64,000 nucleotides of DNA from Pseudomonas lactis (GTDB lineage Bacteria > Pseudomonadota > Gammaproteobacteria > Pseudomonadales > Pseudomonadaceae). This document shows positions 18,692 to 28,381 of this stretch, one piece after another. Position 1 is the stretch's first letter. Every line of letters begins with the position of its first letter. The notes below the pieces were generated by a model. That model had not been told where the DNA came from. It saw only the letters and a list, made by a program, of their open reading frames with translations, and made no database searches. Location of the stretch: contig NZ_JYLO01000007.1 of assembly GCF_001439845.1 (NCBI RefSeq), forward strand, positions 186,001 through 250,000, written 5' to 3'. The position numbers were made by a program, and so were the translations under genes.

Positions 18692-18839
18692 GGGAACTCC
18701 TGAAGGCAGAGGCAGGGACGGGAGCAGAATACTGATCTGGACCACAATGGATGCCGTCCCCTTTGCGAACCGGCAAAGCCTACCACAGTTGGGCGGGAGG
18801 GCAGCCCGCGACAGGTAAAATGGGCCATTTCTGACGGTT

Positions 18840-19736
18840 TTATCCGCGTGGGTGGTGCTTGGCGTGCATGTCCTGCAAACGTGCGCGCGCCACATGGGTG
18901 TAGATCTGGGTTGTGGATAAGTCGCTGTGCCCAAGCAGCATTTGCACCACGCGCAAATCCGCGCCGTGGTTGAGCAAGTGGGTGGCGAACGCATGGCGCA
19001 GGGTGTGGGGTGACAGCGCCTTGCCGATCCCGGCCACTTTGGCCTGGTGCTTGATGCGGTGCCAGAAGGTCTGGCGGGTCATCTGCTCGCCGCGCAGGCT
19101 GGGGAACAGCACGTCGCTGGGGCGCCCACCGAGCAGTTCGTGGCGCGCATCGCGCATGTAGCGCTCGACCCACACAATCGCCTCCTCGCCCATGGGCACC
19201 AGCCGCTCCTTGCTGCCCTTGCCCATCACGCGCAACACGCCCTGGCGCAGGTTGACATGCTCCAGGGTCAGGCTGATCAGTTCGGTGACGCGCAGGCCGC
19301 AGGCATACAGCACCTCAAGCATGGCGCGGTCGCGCTGGCCGATGGCCTCGCTCAGGTCCGGGGCCGCGAGCAAGGCATCGACGTCGGCTTCCGACAAGGA
19401 CTTGGGCAACGGCCTGCCGAGTTGCGGCATGTCGATTTGCAGGGTCGGGTCGACGGCGATGAGTTTTTCCCGCAGCAGGTAGCGATAAAAGCCACGTACA
19501 CCGGAGAGAAATCGCGCGGTGGAGCGTGGTTTGTAGTTCTGCTCCAGGCGCCAGGCCAGGTGATCGAGGATCAGCTCGCGCCCGGCATTGATCAGTTCAA
19601 GGTTTTTCTCCTGCAGCCAGCCGTTGAACAGCGCCAGGTCGCTGCGGTACGCCTGGCGTGTGTTGTCCGAGAGGCCTTTTTCTAACCAAAGGGCGTCGAG
19701 GAAGCGGTCGATCAGGGGATGGTCAATGGCTGGCAT
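18840..19736 (-). CDS. xerD: Site-specific tyrosine recombinase XerD
   Basis: With XerC it resolves chromosome dimers at dif under FtsK control. The 298-residue protein has the core-binding domain at about 1-90 and the catalytic domain after it. The catalytic set is R149, K173, H244, R247, H270 and nucleophile Y279 (YTHV); all but the first two, shifted by one, have the same numbers as in E. coli XerD, which supports the ATG at 19736 over the GTG two codons upstream. It is a single gene upstream of dsbC. Confidence 0.96.
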   Translation of the reverse strand: MPAIDHPLIDRFLDALWLEKGLSDNTRQAYRSDLALFNGWLQEKNLELINAGRELILDHLAWRLEQNYKPRSTARFLSGVRGFYRYLLREKLIAVDPTLQIDMPQLGRPLPKSLSEADVDALLAAPDLSEAIGQRDRAMLEVLYACGLRVTELISLTLEHVNLRQGVLRVMGKGSKERLVPMGEEAIVWVERYMRDARHELLGGRPSDVLFPSLRGEQMTRQTFWHRIKHQAKVAGIGKALSPHTLRHAFATHLLNHGADLRVVQMLLGHSDLSTTQIYTHVARARLQDMHAKHHPRG

Positions 19737-19843
19737 GGGCACTCAAGCGACTTAGCACAAGGCAATACGCGAATTATTTAGTGAACTGTGGCAAGAGCCA
19801 TTAGTCTTTCATAGCCCGCTATTTCAAGGAACAGGAAGCTTTA

Positions 19844-21652
19844 ATGAACGAACAACAGATTTTGTTGGCTTTTGGCGGCATTGGCGTGGCCGCACTCGGC
19901 TGCCAGTGGCTGGCCTGGCGCCTTAAACTGCCAGCGATTCTGTTTCTTCTCCTGAGCGGGATTCTGGCAGGGCCGATACTCGGATGGCTCGACCCGCAGG
20001 AAATGTTCGGCCCTCTGTTGATGCCATTGGTGTCGTTGGCAGTGGCGCTGATCCTGTTTGAGGGCAGCCTGACCCTGCACCTGTCGGAATGGAAGGAAAT
20101 CGGCAGCGTGGTGCATCGCCTGGTCACGGTTGGCGCCCTGTCAACCTGGGCAGTGATCACCCTGGCCACCCACTGGCTGCTGGGTTTTGACTGGATGCTG
20201 GCGCTGCTGTTCGGCACCCTGACACTGGTCACCGGCCCGACGGTGATCGTGCCCATGTTGCGTGTGGTACGCCCCAAAGCCTCCATCGCCAATATCCTGC
20301 GTTGGGAAGGCATCGTCATCGATCCGATTGGCGCACTGCTGGCGGTAGTGGTGTATAGCTTCATCATCGCCAGTGCGTCGGGCGACGGCTTGAGCCACAG
20401 CCTGCTGACCTTCGGCGGCGTCATCCTCTGCGGCAGCCTGTTCGGCATCGCCGGTGGCTGGGTGCTGGGGCAGATCATGCGCCGCCAGTGGTTGCCGGAA
20501 TACCTGCATAACCTGGCGACGCTGGCCGGTGTACTGGGCATCTTCATCGCCTCCAACCAGGTGATGCATGAGTCCGGCCTGCTGGCGGTCACGCTGATGG
20601 GCATGTGGATGGCGAACATGAAAGGCGTGGATGTACGGCACATCCTGCACTTCAAGGAAAACCTCAGTGTGTTGCTGATTTCCGGGCTGTTCATTCTGCT
20701 GGCGGCACGCCTGGACCTGAACGCCATGATCGCCCTGGGCCCGTTTGTGTTGATCCTGCTGTTGATCATCCAATTCATTGCTCGCCCGTTGAACGTGGCG
20801 CTTTCGACCTTTGGCTCCGGGCTGAACTGGCGCGAGCGCGCGCTGCTGGCCTGGATCGCCCCACGGGGCATTGTGGCGGCGGCGGTGTCAGCGATCTTTG
20901 CGATCCGCCTGGATGAGGCCGGCCACGAAGGTGCGTTGTTGCTGGTGCCGCTGACCTTCGCAGTGATCATCGGCACCGTGGTGCTGCAAAGCGCTACGGC
21001 ACGCCCCTTGGCCCGCCTGCTCAAAGTCGCTGAGCCGGCACCCAGCGGCTTCCTGATCGTGGGTGCGAACGGCCCGGCGCGGGCGCTCGGCAAGGCGTTG
21101 CAGCAGTTGGGCAGCCGCGTACTGCTGACCGACTCAAGCTGGGAAAACATCCGCGCCAGTCGTATGGAAGGCTTGCCTACGTACTTCGGTAACCCGGCCT
21201 CCCAGCATGCCGAGTCCCATCTGGACCTGGTCGGCCTGGGGCATCTGCTCGCGCTCTCGCCTTCTGGCGAACTGAATGCCTTGGCCACCATGCGTTTTCG
21301 CCATGACTTCGGCCATCGCCTGTTCGCCCTGGCCAGCAGCCAGGAAAACCGTCGCACCGACAAGCACAAGGCCAGCCATGAACACCGCGGACACTTGCTG
21401 GGCAGCCAACCCTTGAGCTACACCAAATTGGCCAGCCTGCTGGGCCAAGGCGCCGAGTTGTACAGCACCAGCCTCACCGACGGCTTTGGGTGGGAGCAGT
21501 ACCAGGCGTTGCACGGCGAGCGCGCCACCTTGCTGTTTGCCAGGGACACCAGCGGCTGGGTACACGTGGTCTCGCCCGAGAGCAACTTGAAGCCTGTAGC
21601 GGGCTGGACCTTGCTGGCGGTCATTCAACCGCAGGCCAGCACCGCCGAGTAA
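19844..21652 (+). CDS. CPA-type cation:proton antiporter with C-terminal TrkA-N-like domain
   Basis: The 602-residue protein has about a dozen hydrophobic segments over residues 1-395 (Na_H_Exchanger family), exchanging Na+ or K+ for protons across the inner membrane. A nucleotide-binding TrkA-N-like domain starts at about 400 (GFLIVGANGPARALG). An intracellular regulatory tail follows. AGGAACAGGA precedes the ATG. The cation cannot be read from sequence. The stop abuts the stop of the convergent thioesterase gene without any spacer. Confidence 0.88.
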   Translation: MNEQQILLAFGGIGVAALGCQWLAWRLKLPAILFLLLSGILAGPILGWLDPQEMFGPLLMPLVSLAVALILFEGSLTLHLSEWKEIGSVVHRLVTVGALSTWAVITLATHWLLGFDWMLALLFGTLTLVTGPTVIVPMLRVVRPKASIANILRWEGIVIDPIGALLAVVVYSFIIASASGDGLSHSLLTFGGVILCGSLFGIAGGWVLGQIMRRQWLPEYLHNLATLAGVLGIFIASNQVMHESGLLAVTLMGMWMANMKGVDVRHILHFKENLSVLLISGLFILLAARLDLNAMIALGPFVLILLLIIQFIARPLNVALSTFGSGLNWRERALLAWIAPRGIVAAAVSAIFAIRLDEAGHEGALLLVPLTFAVIIGTVVLQSATARPLARLLKVAEPAPSGFLIVGANGPARALGKALQQLGSRVLLTDSSWENIRASRMEGLPTYFGNPASQHAESHLDLVGLGHLLALSPSGELNALATMRFRHDFGHRLFALASSQENRRTDKHKASHEHRGHLLGSQPLSYTKLASLLGQGAELYSTSLTDGFGWEQYQALHGERATLLFARDTSGWVHVVSPESNLKPVAGWTLLAVIQPQASTAE

Positions 21653-22066
21653 TCAGTCAACAAAGCCTGGCAGTACCGGGACAGGGCGTTTATCTGCGTC
21701 AATCGCGACGAAGCTGAACACGCCCTGGATCGCTTTTTCACGGCCATCAGCGCTCATGCTCTCCACGAACACTTCAACCTCGACCTTGAGGCTGGTGTTG
21801 CCAACCTTGATCACCCGACCGATCAGCTCAACGATAGAGCCAGCCGGGATCGCGTGGTTGAAGTCGATACGGTCAGTGGAGACCGTCACCAAAGGTAAGC
21901 GGCAGAAACGCGTGGCGGTGATGAACGACACTTCGTCCATCCATGCCAGGGCGGTGCCGCCGAACAGGGTGTTGTGGTGGTTAGTGGTGGGCGGGAACAC
22001 GGCCTTGGTCACGTGAGTGACCGACAGATCGGTGCGGCGCTGGATTTCTTCGAGGCGGGTGGTCAT
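21653..22066 (-). CDS. Acyl-CoA thioesterase (hot-dog fold, YciA/BFIT type)
   Basis: The 137-residue single hot-dog domain protein has the family stretch NHHNTLFGGTALAWMDEVSF, with the catalytic aspartate region, and it hydrolyses acyl-CoA to free acid and CoA. The start at 22066 (MTTRLEEIQRRTDL) is chosen because longer starts run into the rplS terminator. No strong Shine-Dalgarno is visible. The chain-length preference is unknown. Confidence 0.88.
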   Translation of the reverse strand: MTTRLEEIQRRTDLSVTHVTKAVFPPTTNHHNTLFGGTALAWMDEVSFITATRFCRLPLVTVSTDRIDFNHAIPAGSIVELIGRVIKVGNTSLKVEVEVFVESMSADGREKAIQGVFSFVAIDADKRPVPVLPGFVD

Positions 22067-22100
22067 GGTCAATACCAACAGATAGGCAAATTTCAGGCAC

Positions 22101-22128
22101 AAAAAAGCAGCCCGTAGGCTGCTTTTTT
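22101..22128. terminator. Terminator of the rpsP-rimM-trmD-rplS operon
   Basis: A stem AAAAAAGCAGCC / GGCTGCTTTTTT with a CGTA-type loop starts 20 bases past the rplS stop. It is symmetrical and could act both ways, but on the minus strand it clearly closes the ribosomal operon. Confidence 0.9.
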
Positions 22129-22147
22129 CTGCATCGGGAAGCTGGAC

Positions 22148-22498
22148 TTAAGCCAGTTTTTCCTTGATGCGAGCTGCTTTACCGGACAGGTCACGCAGGT
22201 AGTACAGCTTGGCTTTACGTACGTCACCGCGACGCTTAACGGCCATGCTGTCGATTTGCGGGCTGTAGGTCTGGAAAGTACGCTCTACGCCAACACCGTT
22301 GGAGATTTTACGAACAGTGAAAGCACTGTTCACACCACGGTTACGCTTGGCGATTACCACGCCTTCGAACGCTTGCAGACGCGAACGGTCGCCTTCCTTC
22401 ACTTTCACCTGAACGACAATGGTGTCGCCCGGGGCAAAGGTAGGGATCTCTTTGGTCATCTGCTCTGCTTCGAGTGCAAGGATGATTTTGTTAGTCAT
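22148..22498 (-). CDS. rplS: 50S ribosomal protein L19
   Basis: L19 lies at the interface of the two ribosomal subunits. The 116-residue protein matches the family over its whole length ([35 protein letters not shown]... in part, with the SPQID and [15 protein letters not shown] ends). It is the last gene of the rpsP-rimM-trmD-rplS operon and lies 45 bases after trmD, followed at once by a strong terminator. Confidence 0.98.
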
Positions 22499-22543
22499 GC
22501 TGTGCTCCTAAGGTAAGTCAATGGACCTACCATCGATACGTTG

Positions 22544-23296
22544 TTAACTATCGTCCCGCGCGAGGATGTATTCCTCGAGCAGCTTCTTCTCTTCTCCAGA
22601 AAGCGAGCGGCTTTCCAGAAGATCGGCGCGTCGTTCATAGGTCCGACCAAGGGACTGCTGTAAACGCCAACGCCGGATGTGTGCGTGATTGCCACTTAGC
22701 AATACGTCGGGAACACGCTGATCCACATACACCTCCGGACGGGTGTAGTGCGGGCAATCCAGCAAACCATCCGTGAAGGAATCTTCCTCCGCGGAGTCCG
22801 CATGCCCTAAAGCTCCGGGCAGCAGTCGTGTAACCGCATCTATCAGGACCATCGCCGGCAGCTCGCCGCCAGACAGGACATAGTCCCCAATCGACCACTC
22901 TTCATCGACATGAGCTTCAATAAAACGCTCGTCAATGCCTTCATAGCGACCGGCAATCAGGATCAAACTTTCCTCATTCGCCAGTTCGCGTACCGCCGCC
23001 TGTTTCAGCTGACGGCCTTGAGGGGACAGGTAAATTACCTTCGCCTTCTCCCCGGCGGCTGCCTTGGCCTGAACCAACGCATCTTCCAGGGGCTTGATCT
23101 TCATCACCATGCCCGGGCCACCGCCAAATGGGCGATCGTCCACAGTGTGATGTCGATCCGTCGTGTAGTCTCGCGGGTTCCAACAGGTGAGCTGCAACAG
23201 CCCCTGTTTCACCGCCCGACTGGTGATGCCGTACTCGCTGATGGCGGAAAACATCTCGGGAAACAAACTGATCACTTCAATGCGCAAATTAGCCAC
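22544..23296 (-). CDS. trmD: tRNA (guanine-37-N1)-methyltransferase TrmD
   Basis: TrmD methylates G37 of tRNAs reading CNN, UGG-type and related codons, preventing +1 frameshifts. The 250-residue protein has the SPOUT trefoil-knot AdoMet site ([39 protein letters not shown]). The start is taken as GTG at 23296 ([16 protein letters not shown]), two bases after the rimM stop; longer versions would overlap rimM fully. Translation is probably coupled to rimM. Confidence 0.97.
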   Translation of the reverse strand: MANLRIEVISLFPEMFSAISEYGITSRAVKQGLLQLTCWNPRDYTTDRHHTVDDRPFGGGPGMVMKIKPLEDALVQAKAAAGEKAKVIYLSPQGRQLKQAAVRELANEESLILIAGRYEGIDERFIEAHVDEEWSIGDYVLSGGELPAMVLIDAVTRLLPGALGHADSAEEDSFTDGLLDCPHYTRPEVYVDQRVPDVLLSGNHAHIRRWRLQQSLGRTYERRADLLESRSLSGEEKKLLEEYILARDDS

Positions 23297-23298
23297 GC

Positions 23299-23835
23299 TT
23301 AGAAGTCCGCGTCCCATTCCACCTTCATCTCGCCCGCGGCCAGGTCGACGGCCAACACGCATTGCTCGGTATAGGGCAACAGGCGTTCACGGTCATCCAG
23401 GCTGCCAGCGCAAGGCTTGACCACCATTACATCATTGGCGCCGGTTTCCAGAAGATGATCGATTTTCCCCAGCAATTGCCCGAGTTGATCAATAACCTTC
23501 AGACCTTCCAGCTGGTACCAGTAGTACTCGCCGTCGGTCAATTCAGGGAACAGGTTGCGCGGCACGCAGATCTCATAACCGGCCAGAAGACGAGCTTCTT
23601 CACGGTCATCAAGACCCTTGAGCTTTGCGACCAGGAACTTGTCGCTCCCGCGTCCACTGACCAGCTCAACCTGCTTCACACTCCCTTCGCGCTTGAGCGT
23701 CCAGGTTTTGTACTGCAACAGGTTTTCAGTCGGATCAGTAAAGGAATACACCTTCACTTCGCCGCGAACGCCATGAACAGAGTAAATCTTGCCGATAACG
23801 ATCAAATCATCAGCAACAGCTGGCGTCGCGTTCAT
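23299..23835 (-). CDS. rimM: Ribosome maturation factor RimM
   Basis: RimM helps assemble the 30S head around S19 and 16S helix 33. The 178-residue protein has an N-terminal RimM domain ([22 protein letters not shown]) and a C-terminal PRC-barrel ([17 protein letters not shown]). It starts five bases after the rpsP stop and ends two bases before trmD. Confidence 0.97.
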   Translation of the reverse strand: MNATPAVADDLIVIGKIYSVHGVRGEVKVYSFTDPTENLLQYKTWTLKREGSVKQVELVSGRGSDKFLVAKLKGLDDREEARLLAGYEICVPRNLFPELTDGEYYWYQLEGLKVIDQLGQLLGKIDHLLETGANDVMVVKPCAGSLDDRERLLPYTEQCVLAVDLAAGEMKVEWDADF

Positions 23836-23840
23836 ATTGC

Positions 23841-24092
23841 TCAGGCTGCGGCCTTAGCCGAGTCCTTCAACAGTTTTGCAACGCGCTCGGATGGCTGTGC
23901 GCCAACGCTCAGCCAGTAGGCTACGCGCTCTTGGTTCACGGACAGACGAACTTCTTGACCACGAGCAACAGGGTTGAAGAAACCAACCTGTTCCTTGTGC
24001 GAACCGTCACGCGGGTTGCGGCTGTCGGTTACGGTCAAGTGGTAAAACGGGCGCTTTTTGGAGCCGCCAAGGGCAAGACGGATTGTTAGCAT
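23841..24092 (-). CDS. rpsP: 30S ribosomal protein S16
   Basis: The 83-residue S16 begins [21 protein letters not shown] and is needed for 30S assembly. It is the first gene of its operon, downstream of a recognisable sigma-70 promoter with an 72-base leader. Confidence 0.98.
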   Translation of the reverse strand: MLTIRLALGGSKKRPFYHLTVTDSRNPRDGSHKEQVGFFNPVARGQEVRLSVNQERVAYWLSVGAQPSERVAKLLKDSAKAAA

Positions 24093-24164
24093 GTGAACAT
24101 CGTTCCTGTAGTCGGTGCTGCAAATCTAAATGCACAGCGGGCATAGGTGCCCGAAAGGCCGCAT

Positions 24165-24192
24165 ATTCTAAGGAATATCCGGACTTTTGCAA
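24165..24192 (-). promoter_or_regulatory. Sigma-70 promoter of the rpsP operon
   Basis: On the minus strand TTGCAA (24192-24187) and TAGAAT (24170-24165) are spaced by 16 bp, about 70 bases upstream of the rpsP ATG. Confidence 0.65.
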
Positions 24193-24343
24193 ATGTCTTT
24201 TTCTGGCGCCTATCAGCGTGCCATTCAGATCTGCTATAGAGCCGTCGGTTAAAACGGCGAGTCAGCGCCCGCCAACGGCGGGTTTGCTGGAGATCCCACA
24301 TCCCTGTGGGGCGGAGCGCAAGCAAGGCTTGCGCTCGAATACT

Positions 24344-25720
24344 TTACATTTTCGGCATGCCGCCGCCGGGCAACATACCGCCCATGCCGCGCATCATCTT
24401 GGCCATACCGCCCTTGGCGGAGAATTTCTTCATCATCTTCTGCATCTGCTTGTGCTGCTTGATCAAGCGACCGATGTCCTGCACCTGGGTGCCGGAGCCC
24501 ATGGCGATCCGGCGTTTGCGCGAACCACTGATCAGCTCAGGGTCGCGGCGCTCGGCCGGGGTCATGGAGTTGATGATGGCTTCCATCTGCTTGAACTGCT
24601 TCTCTGCCGCACCCTGGGCGTTGCCCATTTGCGCCAGGTTCACACCGCCGATGTTGGGCAGCTTGTCCATCAGGCCGCCGAGGCCGCCCATGTTCTTCAT
24701 CTGTTGCAGCTGGTCGCGGAAGTCTTCGAGGTCGAAGCCCTTGCCCTTCTTCAGCTTCTTGGCCAGTTTGTCGGCCTTGTCCTTGTCGAGCGTGGCTTCG
24801 GCCTGCTCGATCAGGCTGAGTACGTCACCCATGCCGAGAATGCGCGAGGCGATACGCTCAGGGTGGAACGGCTCGAGCGCTTCGCTCTTCTCGCCCATAC
24901 CGATGAACTTGATCGGCTTGCCAGTAATGGCACGTACCGACAGCGCGGCACCGCCACGGGCGTCGCCGTCGACCTTGGTGAGGATCACGCCGGTCAGCGG
25001 CAGTGCGTCACCAAAGGCCTTGGCGGTGTTGGCCGCATCCTGGCCGGTCATGGCGTCGACCACGAACAGGGTCTCGACCGGGTTGATCGCGGCATGCAGC
25101 GCCTTGATCTCGCCCATCATCTCTTCGTCGATGTGCAGGCGACCGGCGGTATCGACGATAACCACGTCGATGAACTTCAGCTTGGCTTCTTTAATAGCGG
25201 CGTTGGCGATGTCGACCGGCTTCTGGCTCAGGTCGGACGGGAAGAAGGTCACGCCCACTTCGCCCGCGAGCATTTCTAACTGCTTGATGGCCGCCGGACG
25301 GTACACGTCGGCCGACACCACCATCACGGATTTCTTCTTGCGCTCTTTAAGGAAGCGCGCCAGTTTGCCGGCGGTGGTGGTTTTACCCGCACCTTGCAGG
25401 CCCGCCATCAGCACGACGGCTGGCGGCACGGCGCTGAGGTTCAGATCTTCGTTGGCCGCGCCCATCAGGCTTTCGAGTTCGGCCTGGACGATCTTCACAA
25501 AGGCCTGGCCCGGGGTCAGGCTGCGGGACACTTCGGTGCCGACCGCACGTTCCTTGACCGAGTTGACGAAGTCCTTCACCACCGGCAAAGCCACGTCGGC
25601 TTCCAGCAACGCCATGCGCACTTCACGCAGGGTGTCTTTAATATTGTCCTCGGTCAGCTTGGCCTTGCCGGTAACGTGGCGCAGCGTCTGCGAGAGACGG
25701 TCAGTCAAGTTTTCAAACAT
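24344..25720 (-). CDS. ffh: Signal recognition particle protein Ffh
   Basis: Ffh is the GTPase that with 4.5S RNA targets inner-membrane proteins to FtsY and the translocon. The 458-residue protein has an N-domain, a G-domain with the P-loop GLQGAGKTTTAGKLARF (about residue 109), DTAGR and TKVDGDARGG, and the methionine-rich M-domain at the C-terminus (KFSAKGGMAKMMRGMGGM...). It starts MFENLTDRLS, as expected. About 250 bases of non-coding sequence, including the rpsP promoter, separate it from rpsP. Confidence 0.98.
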   Translation of the reverse strand: MFENLTDRLSQTLRHVTGKAKLTEDNIKDTLREVRMALLEADVALPVVKDFVNSVKERAVGTEVSRSLTPGQAFVKIVQAELESLMGAANEDLNLSAVPPAVVLMAGLQGAGKTTTAGKLARFLKERKKKSVMVVSADVYRPAAIKQLEMLAGEVGVTFFPSDLSQKPVDIANAAIKEAKLKFIDVVIVDTAGRLHIDEEMMGEIKALHAAINPVETLFVVDAMTGQDAANTAKAFGDALPLTGVILTKVDGDARGGAALSVRAITGKPIKFIGMGEKSEALEPFHPERIASRILGMGDVLSLIEQAEATLDKDKADKLAKKLKKGKGFDLEDFRDQLQQMKNMGGLGGLMDKLPNIGGVNLAQMGNAQGAAEKQFKQMEAIINSMTPAERRDPELISGSRKRRIAMGSGTQVQDIGRLIKQHKQMQKMMKKFSAKGGMAKMMRGMGGMLPGGGMPKM

Positions 25721-25952
25721 GCGCGATCCTTTCAGGCCCTACTCATCGAAATGCAGGTAGACCGAGGTAATGGCGGCCCAGGCTGGGGGAAAGCGCTATT
25801 AAAAACAGCGTTCGCCGAGCCTGCGGCGTGGGCAGGTCGCGGATTATAGCGAAGACTGCGCCCATGCACACCCGCTGTCTGGCGCGGGAGTCTTTCGTGC
25901 AACGCAGGTGTGTGCCAAACTCAACGCCTTTCGGGCTTGCCTACCAGGATTT

Positions 25953-26765
25953 ATGCTCCCTTTGTCACCCAGTTTGCTACCCAGCCTCGCCGCCGCCATT
26001 TTGTATGCCGCTGCGACCCTCTATCAGGGCACTCGTCTGGCCCAAGGCGCCAAAGCGGACAAACGTCTGCTCGTCGGCCTTGGCGTGCTGGCCCTGCTGG
26101 CCCATGCCGCCAGCCTGTTCACCCACCTGATGACCCCGGTTGGCCTGGGCCTGGACTTTTTCAGCGCCGCCAGCCTGATCGCCGCGGCCGTCATCGCGCT
26201 GACGCTGCTGGCCTGCTACCGGATTCCGGTGGAGAACCTGCTGGTGCTGCTATTCCCCCTGGGAATGCTCACGGTGCTGCTGGCGCAGTTCACCCCCACC
26301 GGCACCGTACAGGTGATCGACGAGGAGCCGGGCATCCTCGCCCACATCCTGCTGTCGATCCTTGCCTACGGCATGTTCACCATCGCGGTGTTCCAGGCCC
26401 TGCTCCTGCTGCTGCAGGATCACCAGCTCAAGCACAAGCACCCCTCCGGGCTGATCAAGAACTTCCCGCCGCTGCAAACCATGGAAAGCCTGCTGTTCGG
26501 GTTCCTGTGGGCCGGCTGGACTCTGCTGTCGCTGTCGCTGATCTCCGGCTGGCTGTTCGTCGAGAACCTGTTTGCCCAACACCTGGTGCATAAAACCTTG
26601 CTGGCGTGCCTGGCGTGGGTGGTGTTCAGCGTGCTGCTGTGGGGGCGCAACCGCCTCGGCTGGCGGGGGCACAAGGCCATCCGCTGGACCCTGGCCGGTT
26701 TCTGCCTGTTGATGCTGGCCTATTTCGGCAGCAAGCTGGTTCGCGAATACATCCTGCATATCTGA
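25953..26765 (+). CDS. YpjD/CcsA-family inner-membrane protein
   Basis: The 270-residue protein has about eight hydrophobic segments and belongs to the cytochrome c assembly (CcsA/CcmC-like, PF01578) family in its YpjD branch. It includes the conserved ILAYGMFTIAVFQALLLLLQ region. No heme role is proven for this branch. The ATG at 25953 (MLPLSPSLLPSLAAAILY) follows AGGA closely and puts a membrane segment at the N-terminus; the in-frame sequence before it is not hydrophobic. It is divergent from ffh and followed after 12 bases by the CorB-like gene, as in E. coli. Confidence 0.85.
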   Translation: MLPLSPSLLPSLAAAILYAAATLYQGTRLAQGAKADKRLLVGLGVLALLAHAASLFTHLMTPVGLGLDFFSAASLIAAAVIALTLLACYRIPVENLLVLLFPLGMLTVLLAQFTPTGTVQVIDEEPGILAHILLSILAYGMFTIAVFQALLLLLQDHQLKHKHPSGLIKNFPPLQTMESLLFGFLWAGWTLLSLSLISGWLFVENLFAQHLVHKTLLACLAWVVFSVLLWGRNRLGWRGHKAIRWTLAGFCLLMLAYFGSKLVREYILHI

Positions 26766-26777
26766 CGAGCAGTGATC

Positions 26778-28016
26778 ATGGACAACTTGCCCTTAGGGCC
26801 GATGCTCGCTGTAATTGCCCTGCTTATTCTATGGGCAGCACTGTTTACCGCCATCGAAGCCGCACAACAGCATCTGTTGGCCCTGCGCCCCGGCACCCGC
26901 CAGGGCGACAAGGCGGCCGCACGCCTGAGCTTCCCGCGCCATAGCCTGATCCTGTGCAACAGCCTGTGCCGCGCCGCCGTGGTGATTCTCTGCACCCTGC
27001 TGGCGATCTATGCCTGGGCAGAGAACGGGCCCTGGCTGGGCTGGCTGATTTCCTGCGCAGGGCTGCTGGTGCTGGCCGACTACCTGCCCCGCACCCTGGC
27101 CACCCGTCACCCGCAAGCAGTGCTGGGCTTTGGCAATACATTGCTGGGCGTGCCGCTGAAAATCCTCTACCCCCTGGCCTGGCTGCTCAATGGCATCAGC
27201 CTGCTGTTATTGCGCCCGTTTGCACGCAAATCCGGCGTGGTGAAAAACAGCGACGAGCCCCTGCCAGACCATGATGACGACCCAGAGCCCGACACCGACG
27301 CCGACCGCACTCCCGGCCTGCCCGGCATCCATGCCTTGGACAACATCACGGTCAACGACATTCTGGTGCCGCGCAGCGAAGTGGACGGCATCAACCTCGA
27401 TGAGCCGATAGAGGACATTATCGAACAGTTGCGCACGTCACCACGCACCCGTTTGCCGGTGTTCCACAGCGACATCAACCAGGTGCAGGCCGTGCTCAAT
27501 ACCCGGCAGGTCCAACACCTGCTGCCTGACGCCAGCCTGACCAAAGAGGCCCTGCTCGCCGCCTGCCACGAGCCTTACTTCGTGCCGGAAAGCACGCCGT
27601 TGCAGCTGCAACTGCTGAACTTCCACAAGCAGCAGCGGCGCCTGGGCATGGTGGTGGACGAGTACGGTGAAGTGTTGGGCATCGTCACCCTGGAAGATAT
27701 TCTGGAAGAGATCGTCGGCGAATTCGAAAGCGATCAGGCTGTGGATAACCCGCATATCGAAGCCCAGCCCGATGGTCGCTACATCATCGATGGCGCCGCC
27801 TCGATCCGCGAACTGAACAAAAGCCTGGGCTGGCACCTGCCCAGCGACGGTCCCAAGACCCTCAACGGCCTGGTGACCGAGGCGCTGGAGACCATCCCCG
27901 ATTGCGCGGTGTGCCTGAAAGTCGGCCGTTATCGCCTGGAAATCCTCGAGACCGAGGACAACCGGGTGAGCAAGGTGTTGATCTGGCATACCAGCCACGT
28001 GCCAGTGGCCGCCTGA
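26778..28016 (+). CDS. CNNM/CorB-family transporter (DUF21 and CBS domains), YfjD-like
   Basis: The 412-residue protein has an N-terminal DUF21 membrane part (segments within residues 1-150), a CBS pair (about 185-325, NDILVPRSEVDGINLDEPIED and VVDEYGEVLGIVTLEDILEEIVGE shortened here as landmarks) and a C-terminal CorC/HlyC domain. Relatives are linked to Mg2+ or Co2+ movement. The ATG at 26778 has ACGAG eight bases upstream; a GTG two codons earlier is too close to it. It probably forms an operon with ypjD. Confidence 0.88.
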   Translation: MDNLPLGPMLAVIALLILWAALFTAIEAAQQHLLALRPGTRQGDKAAARLSFPRHSLILCNSLCRAAVVILCTLLAIYAWAENGPWLGWLISCAGLLVLADYLPRTLATRHPQAVLGFGNTLLGVPLKILYPLAWLLNGISLLLLRPFARKSGVVKNSDEPLPDHDDDPEPDTDADRTPGLPGIHALDNITVNDILVPRSEVDGINLDEPIEDIIEQLRTSPRTRLPVFHSDINQVQAVLNTRQVQHLLPDASLTKEALLAACHEPYFVPESTPLQLQLLNFHKQQRRLGMVVDEYGEVLGIVTLEDILEEIVGEFESDQAVDNPHIEAQPDGRYIIDGAASIRELNKSLGWHLPSDGPKTLNGLVTEALETIPDCAVCLKVGRYRLEILETEDNRVSKVLIWHTSHVPVAA

Positions 28017-28037
28017 CCTCAGCAGGCTCAACCCGGT

Positions 28038-28130
28038 CAATGTGGGAGCTGGCTTGCCTGCGATGCAGGCGACTCGGTCCTTCAGTTGAACCGAGGTGAT
28101 GCTATCGCAGGCAAGCCAGCTCCCACATTG
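28038..28130. repeat. REPIN (GTGGGAGCTGGCTTGCCTGCGAT family)
   Basis: An inverted REP pair lies 21 bases after the corB-like stop. It is part of a 365-base gap (28017-28381). The rest of that gap, 28131-28381, holds no open frame I trust; it ends in AGGGAT before the transporter ATG. Confidence 0.9.
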
Positions 28131-28381
28131 ATCCAGTTCCAGGCCATAGATCCTCACCAGCCCCTTGTTGGATCCTTAGCCCCCTTCCTATAATCCCTGC
28201 GGCTTACCCAAGCCCCGCCCGACCGCGTGCTACCCGCACCCAGCGTGTCCTGGCACCGCCTTACCATGTCCGACCGGTGTTTGCTCCCATCCCGAGCCGC
28301 CCCGCGCACAGCCCTGATCCATGGGTGTTCGACCAATAATAATCCGCGTCCAAACGCGCAATAACCGTCAGGGATAACGTT

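Noticed and set aside
18692..18994. Extension of dsbC into the xerD end
   Set aside because: The signal peptide starts at 18691 with AGGAG in front; the upstream frame shadows xerD.
18840..19736. XerD considered as an integrase of a mobile element
   Set aside because: Catalytic spacing and length match housekeeping XerD, and the neighbours dsbC-hom-thrC are the core context.
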